Source: CAVRQM01 sp963732775 (GTDB lineage: Bacteria > Pseudomonadota > Alphaproteobacteria > Acetobacterales > Acetobacteraceae). From it: a DNA stretch of 64,000 nt. The position numbers and the translations under genes are program-made. The stretch lies in assembly GCA_963732775.1 (NCBI GenBank), contig CAVTAR010000001.1:1736001-1800000 (forward strand), given 5' to 3'. The notes below the pieces were generated by a model. The model searched no databases and was not told the DNA's origin. It worked only from the letters and a program-made list of their open reading frames with translations. Below, one piece after another: positions 20,463-30,558 of this stretch (position 1 is its first letter; each line of letters opens with the position of its first letter).

Positions 20463-22460
20463 TCAGAACCCCGCCCGCACCCCCGCCAGGAACGACGGAC
20501 CCGGGGTCGCGAAGCCGCTCGCCGGCTCGAACCGGCTGCCGCCGATGTTGCGCGCGTCGGCGAAGAGCTGGAGCTTCGGGCGCACGTCGTAGGTTACGGT
20601 GAGGTTCAGCACCGTGCCGCTACGCGCCGACCGACCGGGCCGGGGAAGCCGTTGTCGTCGACGATGAAGTCGGCGAAGCGGCTCGGTGTACAGCAGCTCC
20701 GGCGTGATCCGCAGCCCCGGATACGGCCGCGCGGTGACGTCGAGCGTGAGCTGGTTGCGCGGCCGCCGCAGCAGCCGCGCGCCGGTGGCGAGGTCGCGCG
20801 CCTCGGTGTAGGTCCAGGTGCCGACCGCCTCCAGCCAGGTCGCCGGGCGCACCGTCAGGCTCGACTCCACGCCGTGCGTGCGGGCGCGAGAGACGTTGAT
20901 CTCGGTGGAGGAGAGGAAGTCGGGCGCCTCCTGGAACTCGATCAGGTCGCGGATGCGGTTGTCGAAATAGGTCACGTCCAGGCTGACCGCGCGCTTCACG
21001 CCGGCGAGCGGGATGTCAAAGCCGATTCCGGCCTCCCAGCCGCGGCTGCGCTCGGGCTTCAGGTTCGGGTTGCCGAGGTAGCCGGTGCTGTCGATGCCGA
21101 ACAGGTCGTACAGCGAGGGCGCGCGGAACGCCGTGCCGTACGACGCCTTGAGCCGCGTCCACGCCTCGGGAATCGCCAGCACGCCGCCGACGCGCCAGGT
21201 GAAGGCGTCCCCACCATAACGCGCGCCCTCCTCGCGCGCGTCGGCCGGTCACCGTGAGCCGCCGGGCGAGCGTCGCCTGCGCGCCGACATGGCCCGCGTC
21301 CGAACTGTCGCTGGCGTTGACGTTCGACTGGAACGGGAAGCCGCCGGAGCTCGTGTCGAGCGTGGAGCGGGCGCTGTCCTCGACGTGCTCGTAGCCGAAC
21401 AGCACGGCGGCGTCGCGCGACCATGACAGGTCCGGCAGGTGGACGGTGTTGTTCCACTGCACGTCGGTGCGCGCGCCGTGATAGCGGCTGTCGCCCGACG
21501 CCTGGTTCGGGTCGGCGGATTCCAGCGCCTCGACGTAATGCCGGTCGTTGACGGCGTGCCGAGACGAACAGCCCGCTCTCCCACGCGCCGCCGAACAGTT
21601 GCGTGGTGCCGCCGAGGCGGCCGAGACGCGCTGTCGTCGCGGCCGGTGTAGTCGGCGGCGTCGTAGGCCGGGAACCCGAGCTCGTCGAGGCCGAAGACGC
21701 TGTGCCGGCCGCGCAGCAGGAACGACAGCCGCGTGCCGTCCGCCGGGGTGTAGCCGAGTTCGAGCGAGCCGAGGTCGGTGCGGTAGCCGTTGCGGGCGCC
21801 GGTGTAGACGCTCTCGCGGCGCGGCGTGGTGTCGCTGCCCTGGTCGGAGCGGCCCTCGGCGTCGAGGCTGTAGTCGAAGGCGCCGGTGCGGCCGGACAGC
21901 GACGCGCGCTCCGAGCAGCGCGCGCGGCAGGCCGGCGGCGACCTCGACGCTGCCGTGCGGCTGGCCGCTGCCGTCCTTGGCGAGGCGCGGCGGGTGATGA
22001 GGTTGATGACGCCGCCGATGGCGCCCGACCCGTACAGGCTCGACATCGGCCCGCGCACGATCTCGATGCGCTCGATGTCGGCCAGCGTGTCGACGCCGAA
22101 GTTGAACAGCCCGCCGGGGTCGGACGGGTCGTTGATCGGCACGCCGTCGCGCAGCACCAGCACGTGGTCGCTGTTGGTGCCGCGGATGAACACGCTGGCA
22201 TTGCCGCCCAGCCCGCCCGACTGCACGACGCGCAACCCGGGCACCGCCTCCAGCGTCTCGGGCAGCGTGGTGTAGCCGCGCGTCTCGATGGTGGCGCGGT
22301 CGATCACGGTGACGCCGGCCGGGATGCTCTCGATCAGCGTCGGGATGCGCGTCGCGGTGACGACGGTCTCGGGCAATGTCGGCGGCGGGGTGGGCGACGG
22401 CGTCTGGGCGAGCGAGGCGGCGGGCACGGCGAGCAGGCTCGCCAGCAGCAGGGGGCGCAT
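20463..22460 (-). CDS. TonB-dependent receptor, BtuB-like (several frameshifts)
   Basis: Rebuilt over frames, about 660 residues. It has signal peptide MRPLLLASLLAVPAASLAQ, TonB box/start of plug TLPETVVTATRIPT, plug domain (GLRVVQSGGLGGNASVFIRGTNSDHVLVLRDGVPINDPSDPGG, IERIEIVRGPMSSLYGSGAIGGVINLIT), and barrel with the ERSRGWEAGIGF region and terminal LFADARNIG...GVRAGF. It moves cobalamin or a related chelate across the outer membrane. Breaks lie near 20640-20690, 21180-21250, 21550-21650 and 21900-21990. The cobalamin riboswitch upstream makes B12 the most likely substrate. Confidence 0.88.
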
Positions 22461-22569
22461 GGGCGGACTCCAGGCAACGCTGCGCGCGCGCAGCGCATGG
22501 GCAAGGCGATTGCCGCTGGGGTCTCTCTCCCGTTGCCCCGGTGCACCCCGCCCGACGCGCGCGAACAGT

Positions 22570-22755
22570 CTCGGCGCCGGCCGGTCTCCTGGCTCGCGGG
22601 TCAATGCCTGCGCCCGCCTTCTCGCCCCCGCTTGCGCACGGGACAATGGCACGTGGACGCAGGCTCGCCGCCTACAGTTGCGGGGGCAGCCGCGGACTGG
22701 CCGGCAGCGTGCCGGCCCTCGCGCGTTCCCGTTTCAGCCCTCGCGGGCCACCGAC
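22570..22755 (-). promoter_or_regulatory. Cobalamin riboswitch
   Basis: On the minus strand, in the leader of the TonB receptor. Conserved elements appear in order: GGGCTGAAACGGGAA (complement of 22726-22740), GCTGCCCCCGCAACTGTA (about 22673-22690), a GCCATTG element, GCATTGACCCGCGAGCC and the B12 box AGCCAGGAGACCGGCC (22579-22594). This is the standard adenosylcobalamin-binding aptamer. Binding of B12 should reduce receptor synthesis, most likely by hiding the ribosome-binding site about 110 nt downstream. Confidence 0.95.
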
Positions 22756-22802
22756 GCCTAACGATACGCTAATCGGCAAAGCAGCGAGTGTCCAGCGAAG
22801 CA

Positions 22803-22903
22803 ACCCCACCCGGCCCTTCGGGCCACCCTACCCAAATTGGGGAGGGAGACTTCTGTCCCTCCCCCTTTGTGGGGGGGGGTGGCCCGGAGGGCCGGGTGGG
22901 GGC
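22803..22903. repeat. Palindromic intergenic repeat (CCCACCCGGCCC type)
   Basis: Inverted repeat: CCCACCCGGCCCTTCGGGCC...GGGGAGGGAGA, spacer, then TCCCTCCCCCTTTGTGGGG...GGCCCGGAGGGCCGGGTGGG. Same family as 20341-20440. It lies just after the amino-acid permease stop (22916, minus strand) and just before the riboswitch leader of the receptor gene. Confidence 0.75.
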
Positions 22904-22915
22904 GGCCCGAGCCGT

Positions 22916-24481
22916 CTACGCCGTCTCCCCCACCGCCCGCTCGGCGGCCAGGATCGCGGCCTGGCGCGCCCGCACCGCTTCGCCGATGGGCGGGCCCTTG
23001 AAGCGGCGGTTCTCGAAGGCGAACCAGATCACCACCGCCAGCACCACGACGATCGCGATCACGATCAGCGCCTGGTCGTTCGGCGGCTGCACGCCGATGT
23101 AGAGCAGGATCGCCGCACCGATCAGGCACAGCACCGCGATGCCGGGATAGAGGAAGCCGAGGTCGAACGGCCCCATCCGCGTCCAGCTCCGCTTGTAGGC
23201 GAGCAGGCCGGCCGCCACCGGCAGCGTGTAGGAGATGTAGAGGAAGATCGTGCAGACCGCCGCGATCGTCGTGTACACCGGCGTGTAGATGGTGAACCCG
23301 ACCGACAGGATGGCGGCGACCCAGATCGCCACCACCGGGGTGCGGAAGCGGTGGCTGACGCGGCGCAGCGCGCCCGACGCGGGCAGGCCGCCGTCGCGCG
23401 CGAAGGCGAAGATCATTCGGCTCGCCGACGTCACGGTCGCCAGGCCGCACAGGTACTGGCTGACGGCGATGACGACGTACAGGAACACCTTCAGCGGCCC
23501 CGGGATCACCTGGTCCATGATCCAGAAGAAGCTGCCGGCACCCTGCGACGCCGCCTTGTCCATGTCGGGGGCGGCCATGATGATCGCGGCCAGCATCGCG
23601 AAGCCGAACAGCGCCGACCAGATCACCGCGTTGATCATGCCGCGCGGCACGGCCCGCGACGCGCCCACCGTTTCCTCGGCGGTATGCGCCGAGGCGTCGA
23701 AGCCGGTGACGGTGTAGAGCGGCAGCAGCAGGCTGACCAGGAACAGGTAGGTGACGTTGCTGCTCTGCGGCCACACGCCGCCGCCGGCGTCGCCGCTGTA
23801 GTTGTGGAAGTTGAACAGCCGGTGCCAGTCGAGCGACGGCGCGAAGGCGAGCAGCGCCACCGTCAGCGCCACCGCGCCGAAGAAGATGATGTAGCCGGAG
23901 ATGTCGGTGAGCCGCGAGGTGAGGCGGATGCCGAGATGGTTGAACAGCGCCTGGCTCGCGGTGATGACCAGCACCACCACGGTCTGCACCTCGATGCTGT
24001 AGGCGGTCGGCGTGGCGGGCGTGAGCGGGGCGGTGTCGATGCCGAGCGCGGGGGCCAGCGAGCCGAGCAGGTACAGGTAGGTGCCGACGTTGATCGCGGC
24101 CAGCACGGTGACGAGCCCGACCAGGTTGAACCAGGCGGTGAGCCAGCCGACGAAGCGGCCGCCCAGGATCGAGCCCCAGTGGTACAGCCCGCCGGCGGTC
24201 GGGTAGGCCGAGCCGATCTGGCCCATCGCCAGCGCGAACATCAGCGAGAAGAAGGTCGCGAACGGCCAGCCGCAGCCGATCGCCGCGCCGCCCACGCTCG
24301 ACAGGCCCTGGCCGAACGAATTGATGCCGCCCGACAGGATGCAGATGATCGAGAACGAGATGGCGAAGTTCTGGAAGCCGTGCATCCGCCGCAGCAGTTC
24401 CTGCGCGTAGCCCATCTGGTGCAGGACCTGCTTGTCCTGCTCGGCGACCCGCGCGTCCGCGGCCTCGATCCCGTCGCTCAT
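22916..24481 (-). CDS. APC-family amino-acid/GABA permease
   Basis: 521 residues from ATG 24481, about twelve to fourteen membrane spans. HGFQNFAISFSIICILSGGINSFGQGL and GQIGSAYPTAGGLYHWGSILGG belong to the amino acid/choline transporter branch of APC (relatives transport GABA, choline or basic amino acids). VTGFDASAHTAEET is the typical mid-protein motif. The longer frame start at 24535 adds a non-conserved stretch. The exact substrate is unknown. Confidence 0.9.
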   Translation of the reverse strand: MSDGIEAADARVAEQDKQVLHQMGYAQELLRRMHGFQNFAISFSIICILSGGINSFGQGLSSVGGAAIGCGWPFATFFSLMFALAMGQIGSAYPTAGGLYHWGSILGGRFVGWLTAWFNLVGLVTVLAAINVGTYLYLLGSLAPALGIDTAPLTPATPTAYSIEVQTVVVLVITASQALFNHLGIRLTSRLTDISGYIIFFGAVALTVALLAFAPSLDWHRLFNFHNYSGDAGGGVWPQSSNVTYLFLVSLLLPLYTVTGFDASAHTAEETVGASRAVPRGMINAVIWSALFGFAMLAAIIMAAPDMDKAASQGAGSFFWIMDQVIPGPLKVFLYVVIAVSQYLCGLATVTSASRMIFAFARDGGLPASGALRRVSHRFRTPVVAIWVAAILSVGFTIYTPVYTTIAAVCTIFLYISYTLPVAAGLLAYKRSWTRMGPFDLGFLYPGIAVLCLIGAAILLYIGVQPPNDQALIVIAIVVVLAVVIWFAFENRRFKGPPIGEAVRARQAAILAAERAVGETA

Positions 24482-24543
24482 CGCGAACTCCCGATTTTGT
24501 GAGCGAACGTTGCGGGAGCCCCGGTGGCCGGTCAAGCGCCCAA

Positions 24544-24595
24544 GCTCGCGGCCCAGGCTCGCGGCCCAGGCTCGCGGCCCAGGCTCGCGGCCCCT
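24544..24595. repeat. Four tandem copies of a 13-bp unit
   Basis: The unit GCTCGCGGCCCAG is repeated from 24544; the fourth copy ends CCCCT. It lies between the permease start and the end of the CDF gene. Such short tandem repeats vary in copy number by slippage. A position in the permease leader could affect expression; that is conjecture. Confidence 0.9.
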
Positions 24596-24598
24596 GGT

Positions 24599-25490
24599 TC
24601 AGATCACCACCACGCCGTGATGCTTGGCCTTGGCCTCCGGCTCGACATGGATGCTGATCAACAGGCCGGCCACTTCGGATTTCAGCGTCGCCTCGATGCG
24701 GTCGCAGATTTCGTGGCAGTCGGCGACCGTCATCGCCGCAGGCACCACCAGATGGAACTCCAGGAAAATGTGCCGCCCGGCGTGGCGCATGCGCAGGTCG
24801 TGCGCTTCCAGCGCGCCGGAAGCTGAGTCGCGCAGCGACCGGCGCACGCGTTCGATGATCTCGTCGGCCGGCGCCGCATCCATCAGCCCGCCGACCGATT
24901 CGCCGATCACGTGAACACCGGCGAAAATGATGTACGCCGCCGTCGCCGCCGCCAGCGCCGGGTCGAGCCACGGCAAGCCTGTTTGAAACACCAGTGCCAC
25001 GCCGAGCAGCACGCCGATGGACGTGACCACGTCCGACACCAGGTGCTGCCCGTCGGCCCGCAGTGCTGCCGAGCGCAGCGCGCGGCCGTTGCGGAACAGC
25101 ACCCACGCCCAGACGGCGTTGAACACGGTCGGAGAGCGCGTTGAGCGCCATGCCGAGCAGCGGCGCGGTCAGCGGCTGCGGGTGGCGGAACACCTCCCAT
25201 GCGTGTTGCAGGATCAGCAGGGCGGCGACCAGGATCAGCGCGCCTTCGATGACGGCGGCGAAGAACTCGGCCTTGTCGTGGCCGAACGGGTGGTTCGCGT
25301 CGGCCGGCTTGTCGGCCAGCCGCAGCGCGCCGAACGCGATGCCGGCGGCGACGACGTTGACCACGCGATTCGGCGGCGTCGGAGAACAGCGCGGCGCTGC
25401 CGGTGAGCGCCCCAGGCGCCCGCCTTCAGGCCCGAGCACGACCAGCCCGAGCGCGATGCTGCCCGCCGCAATGCGCTGCGCCTGTGTCAC
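24599..25490 (-). CDS. Cation diffusion facilitator (CDF) metal transporter (frameshifted)
   Basis: Restored, about 295 residues with six membrane spans. Motifs: DAAESVVNVVAAG in TM2, ANHPFGHDKAEFFAAVIEGALI after it, ADGQHLVSDVVTSIGVLLGVAL with the metal-site HxxxD in TM5, and a C-terminal cytoplasmic metal-sensing domain (HDLRMRHAGRHIFLEFHLVVPAAMTVADCHEICDRIE). It exports divalent metals such as Zn2+ or Fe2+ for protons. Breaks near 25430-25370 and 25130-25145 look like single extra bases. GTG 25490 is the likely start. Confidence 0.87.
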
Positions 25491-25517
25491 GTGGCCCCGT
25501 TCCCTGCGCCGGCGCCA

Positions 25518-25593
25518 CCACCCTCACCCGGCGCTGCCTGTCGCGCACGACGCCTCGTCCCTGCATCACGGGAGAGGGTCGGGGTGAGGGTGG
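25518..25593. repeat. Degenerate copy of the CCCTCACCC palindromic repeat
   Basis: ACCCTCACCCGGCGC on the left and GGGAGAGGGTCGGGGTGAGGGT on the right, with a non-palindromic middle. Same family as 5446-5530. It lies between the metH stop and the CDF start. Confidence 0.65.
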
Positions 25594-25654
25594 TTCGGCC
25601 GGCATGATGCGTCACGCCCGCTTAGCAGACGCCGCGCGCGAGCGTCACCCTGCG

Positions 25655-28600
25655 CTAGACGGAAAAATACTTCGCCCGCGGGTTGAGCACGACGATGGCG
25701 CTGGTCGATTGCTCCGGGTGCAGCTGCCACTCGTCGGACAGGCTCGACGCCGATCCGTTCGGCATCCAGCAGGCGCAGCAGCGGCGCCTGGTCCTCCAGC
25801 TTCGGGCAGGCGGGGTAGCCGAACGAGTAGCGGCTGCCGCGATAGCTCTGCGCCAGCATCTTCTCCATGTCGCGGTCGTCCTCGGCGGCGAAGCCGAGTT
25901 CGGCGCGGATGCGCTTGTGGGTGTACTCGGCCATCGCCTCGGCCATCTCCACCGACAGGCCGTGCAGATACAGGTAGTCCTGGTAGCGGTTGTCCTCGAA
26001 CCACACGCGCGCGGTGTCGCTCGCCTTCTGGCCGACGGTCACGACCTGCAGGCCGATCACGTCGCGCTGCTCGTCGTCCACGTCGCGGAAGAAGTCGGCG
26101 ATGCACTCGCCGTCCTCCTTCGGCTGGCGCGGCAGCGTGAAGCGGCAGAGTTCGGTGCTGCCGTCGGTGTCGAACACGATCAGGTCGTTGCCCTGCGCCG
26201 GCCGCCTTCCAGTAGCCGTAGATCGCCTGCGGACGCAGGATGTCCTCGGCCTCGCACAGCGCCAGCATGCGCTTCATCACCGGGCGCAGCTCCTGCTTGG
26301 CCCAGCCGAGGAAGTCGTCCAGCGTGCGGCCCTGCTTGCGGAAGCCCCACTGGAATTGATACAGGCTGCGCTCGTTGACGAACGGCACGATCGCCTTGGG
26401 CGACGGCCTCGACAGCACGCGCGCGCCCCAGAACGGCGGCTCGGTCACCGGCGACGTCCGCGTCAGCCGGCGGCGGCGCTCGCTGCACCGCGCAGCACAT
26501 CGACCGGCCGGAACGCCTTCGCGTCGGCCTGCCCCAGCGTGCGGCTGGTGTTGCGCGCCTTGCCGACGCGCTTGGCCTGGATCGCGGCGAGGTAGTCGTC
26601 GAAGCCGTTGCCGGTGACGCGGTCCATCAGATGCAGCCCGTCGAACGCGTCGCGCGCATAGGCGACGCGGCCGCAGGCGTAGGCGCGCACGCAGTCGTCC
26701 TCGACGTAGTTGCGCGTGAGCGCGGCGCCGCCGAGCAGCACCGGAATGTCCAGGCCCTGGCGCGACATCTCCTCGAGGTTCTCGCGCATCACCACGGTGG
26801 ACTTCACCAGCAGGCCGGACATGCCGATGGCGTGCGCGTGGTGCTCCCGCGCGGCCGCCGCAGCATGTCGGCGAGCGGCACCTTGATGCCGAGATTGACC
26901 ACGCGGTAGCCGTTGTTGGTGAGGATGATGTCGACCAGGTTCTTGCCGATGTCGTGGACGTCGCCCTTCACGGTGGCGAGCACGATGGTGCCTTTCTCCT
27001 GGCCCTGCGACGCGCTCCATCATCGGCTCGAGGTAGGCGACGGCGGCCTTCATCGTCTCGGCACTTTGCAGCACGAACGGCAGCTGCATCTTGCCGGCGC
27101 CGAACAGCTCGCCCACCACCTTCATGCCGTCGAGCAGGATGTTGTTGATGATGTCGAGCGGCTTGTGCGTCGCGCAGCGCGTCGTCGAGTTCGTCGGTCA
27201 GCCCCTTGCGGTCGCCGTCGACGATGCGGTCCTTCAAGCCGGCCCTCCACCGTCTCGGCGCGCTGTCTTCTTGGTGGCGTCGGCGAGCTTGCGGTCGGCG
27301 AAGATCTCCAGCAGCCGCTGCAGCGGGTCGTAGCCCTCGCGGCGGCGGTCGAAGATCAGGTCCTCGGCGACCTGCACCTCCTCGGCCGGGATCAGGTGCA
27401 GCGGCCGGATCTTCGAGACATGCACGATCGCGCCGGTCATGCCGGCGCGCACCGCATGGTCGAGGAACACGCTGTTCAGCACGGCGCGCGCGGCCGGATT
27501 GAGGCCGAAGCTGATGTTGGACAGGCCGAGGATGATCTGGATGTCGGGGAACCGCTCGCGGATCAGCCGGATGCCTTCCAGCGTCCACTGCGCCGAGCTT
27601 GCGGTCGTCCTCGTTGCCGGTGGCGATGGTGAAGGTCAGCGGGTCGATCAGCAGGTCGCGATTGCGGCAGGCCGTAGCGGTTGCAGGCGAACTCGACCAG
27701 CCGTGTCGGCGACTTCCAGCTTGCGCTCGGCGGTCTTGGCCATGCCGGCCTCGTCGATGGTCAGCGCGATCACCGCCGTGCCGAACTGCTGCGGCCAGCA
27801 CCATGCGGTCGCTGCGCCGGCTGCTTCGCCGTCCTCGAAGTTGATCGAGTTGATGATCGGCTTGCCGCCATGCAGCTTCAGCGCGCTCTCGAGCACGCTG
27901 CGTCTCGGTGCTGTCGATCACCAGCGGCGCGTTCACCGACGCGGTGAACCGGCGGACCACCTCGTCCATCTCGGCCACCTCGTCGCGGCCGACGAAGGCG
28001 GTGCAGACGTCGAGGCTGTTGGAGCCTTCGCCGATCTGCTCGCGGCCCATCGCGACGCAGCCGTCCCAGTCGGCTTCTCCTGCAGCTCGCGCCACTTCTT
28101 GCGAGCCGTTGGCGTTGCAGCGCTCGCCGATGGAGAAATAGCGCGTTCTCCTGCCGCAACGGCACCTGCTGGTACAGGCTGGCGACCGACGGCATCCACA
28201 CCGACGCGTGCGCGCGCACCGGCGCCGGGCGGAAGCTCGCCGCGCCGGCGCAGCATCGCGTCGAGCGCCGCGATATGCTCGGCGTCGAGGTGCCGCAGCA
28301 GCCGCCGATCAGGTTGACGCCGTCCTCGGCGACGAAGCGCTCCATCCAGCTCGCCATCTCGGCCGCGCCCAGCGGATAATGCGTGCGCCCGTCGACCAGT
28401 TCGGGCAGGCCGGCATTCGGCTGCACGCAGATCAGGCCGGGCCAGTTGGCCGCCGAGCCAGCGCACATGCTCGGCCATCTCCTGCGGCCCGGTGGCGCAG
28501 TTCAGCCCCATCAGCGGCACGTCGAGCGCCTGCACCACGGTCGGCGGCGGCGGCGATGTCGGGGCCGACCAGCAGCGTGCCGGTGGTCTCGACCGTCACC

Positions 28601-29177
28601 TGCACGAAGATCGGCGTGTCGCGTCCGGCCTCGCGCGCGCGCGATCTTGGCGCCGTTGACGGCCGCCTTGATCTGCAGCGTGTCCTGGCAGGTCTCGATC
28701 AGGATCGCGTCCACGCCGCCGGCGATCAGGCCGCGGCACTGCTCGGCCAGCGCCGCCTCCAGCGGGTCGTAGGCGATGTTGCCGAGCGTCGGCAGCTTGG
28801 TCCCCGGCCCGATGCTGCCGACGCACGTAGCGGTGGCGGCCGTCGGCGAAACTGCTCGGCGGCCTCGCGCGCCAGCTCGCCGGCGACGCTTGTTGATCTC
28901 GAAGGCGCGCGTCGGCCAGGTCGAACTCGCGCCAGCGTGATCGGCGAGCCGCCGAACGTGTTGGTCTCGACCATGTCGGCGCCGGCGGCGAAGTAGCCGC
29001 GATGGATGCTCGCGCACGAGGTCGGGGCGCGACAGGTTGAGCACGTCGGTGCAGTTCTCGCGGCCCCAGTAGTCGCGCTCGATGTCCAGAGTGCAGCGCC
29101 TGGACGCGGCTGCCCATGCCGCCGTCGCACAGCAGCACGCGATCGCGCAGCGCGTCGAGCAGATGCGGACGGGTCAT
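25655..29177 (-). CDS. metH: Cobalamin-dependent methionine synthase MetH (many frameshifts)
   Basis: About 1170 codons after frame repair, the normal MetH length. Order: homocysteine domain (LLCDGGMGSRVQAL, GADMVETNTFGGSPITL, IGGCCGT with the zinc cysteines), pterin domain (ENAYFSIGERCNANGSKKW, LVIDSTE, GKPIINSINFEDGE), cobalamin domain (TVKGDVHDIGKNLVDIILTNNGY with cobalt-ligand His), and AdoMet activation domain (RGSRYSFGYPACP, ending LNPRAKYFSV). It makes methionine from homocysteine and methyl-tetrahydrofolate. More than twenty single-base insertions and a few deletions break the frame. Its ATG overlaps the stop of the upstream regulator gene. Confidence 0.93.
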
Positions 29178-30192
29178 GCGCGGTCTTCCGAGGACGGCAA
29201 TACGGCCGGCCGGCACGGCGGCGGCGCGGTCGGCCGGGACCAGAGGCGCGACTTCGGCAGCGAACAGGCCGACGTCGAGCGGCCCCGCGACGCGCGAACG
29301 GCGCCGGCCGCGAGACCGGCCGCGGCCAGCAGGGCGCGCATCGCTGACATCGGCGAAGCCGGGCCAGCGATGCGCGAGGCGGTCGGGGCAGTCGGCGTCC
29401 GCATGCGGCGCAGAGATCCACCACGACCAGCCGGCCGCCCGGGCCGCAGCACGCGCGCGGCCTCGGCCAGCGCGGCCGGCGGGTCCTCGGCGTGGTGCAG
29501 CACCATCTGCATCACCGACGACGTCGAACGCCGCGTCGGGCAGCGGCAGCCGGTACATGTCGCCGAGCCGGACCGCGCAGTAGCCGGGCTGCGGCCGCCG
29601 TCCGGCCGCGCCAGCCGTGAGCGGGCCAGCGCCAGCATCGCCCGGCTGGCATCCACGCCCGACCGCCAGCCCGACCCGCGGCGCCAGCAGTTCCAGCAGC
29701 CGGCCGGTGCCGGTGCCGATGTCGAGCAGCCGGCGATGGCCGGATCGTCGGGCAGCAGCGCCAGCAGCGCGTCCTCGACGGCCTGCGCCGGCAGGCCGAG
29801 CGCCTGCATCTCCTCCCACTCCGCCCCCTTGCGCGCGAAAACCGTCTCGGAGGCGACGCGGGCGCGCTCGGCCAGCACGCGCGCGGCGTGCCGGCGGTCG
29901 GCGGCGAGCGTCGGCTCGTCGCTCCGGCGAGCCGGGCCAGCAGCGGGCGGACCAGCGCGCCGGCGGCGCTGCCCGGCGCCGGCAGCGTGAGCCAGACGTT
30001 GGCGCCCTCGCGCACCCGCTCCAGCAGGCCGGCGTCGCTCAGCAGGCGCAGGTGGCGCGACAGGCGCGGCTGCGACTGGCCGAGGATCTCGCAGAAATCG
30101 CTGACGCAGAAGCTGCCGCGCGCGGCCAGCGCCAGCAGTCGCAGCCGGGTCGGCTCGGCGCAGGCGCGCAGATGTGTCAGCAGGATCTCCAT
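29174..30192 (-). CDS. ArsR-type regulator fused to a SAM-dependent methyltransferase domain (frameshifted)
   Basis: The N-terminal ~80 residues are an ArsR winged helix (LRACAEPTRLRLLALAARGSFCVSDFCEILGQSQPRLSRHLRLLSDAGLLERVREGANVW). After a linker comes a class I methyltransferase fold with DIGTGTGRLLELLAPR, LGDMYRLPLPDAAFDVV and a VLRPGG-like strand. ArsR proteins of this kind (SahR type) sense S-adenosylhomocysteine and control methionine-cycle genes; overlap of its stop with the metH start fits that. The methyltransferase part spans several frames. ATG 30192 precedes the ArsR domain. Confidence 0.85.
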
Positions 30193-30205
30193 GCACGGCA
30201 CATTG

Positions 30206-30223
30206 CATAAGGACATGCTTATG
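30206..30223. promoter_or_regulatory. Inverted repeat, probable operator of the ArsR-type regulator
   Basis: CATAAG-GACATG-CTTATG: perfect 6-bp arms with a 6-bp spacer, in the 45-bp gap between the divergent regulator and the small gene at 30238. The site is A+T-rich in a G+C-rich region and sits where both promoters must lie. Autoregulation of the regulator-metH operon is inferred. Confidence 0.6.
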
Positions 30224-30237
30224 TCTATACGGCAGGC

Positions 30238-30543
30238 ATGGATGGCTCGGACGAACGGATCGGCGTCGTGCTCGGGCCTCCCGCGCGGGCCGGCGCCGAC
30301 GACGCCGTGCTGGCCGTGCCGCACGGCATCGCCCCGGGGCACTTCGCCGGCTGCGCCTGCTGCCGCCCACGGGACGCGGTCGCGGTCGCGCTGTCGCGCT
30401 GGTATCTGGCACGGGTGCGCGGCGGCGGCCGGCTGCCGCGCCGCCTCGTCATGCCAGGTGCCTCCGCAATGGTCGCGGCCGAGGTCGAGCGCGTGCTCGC
30501 CGAGGACCCGCTGCTGCGCGCCCGCTTCCGCTTCGACGGCTGA
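30238..30543 (+). CDS. Hypothetical protein with GCACC motif
   Basis: 101 residues, divergent from the SahR-like regulator and sharing its control region. The centre reads HGIAPGHFAGCACCRPRDAVAVALSRWYL, and the C-terminus ASAMVAAEVERVLAEDPLLRARFRF. The CxCC group could bind a metal. No family recognised. The arrangement suggests a link to methionine or metal metabolism, but this is only positional. Confidence 0.6.
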   Translation: MDGSDERIGVVLGPPARAGADDAVLAVPHGIAPGHFAGCACCRPRDAVAVALSRWYLARVRGGGRLPRRLVMPGASAMVAAEVERVLAEDPLLRARFRFDG

Positions 30544-30558
30544 CGCTAGGGGCCGGCG

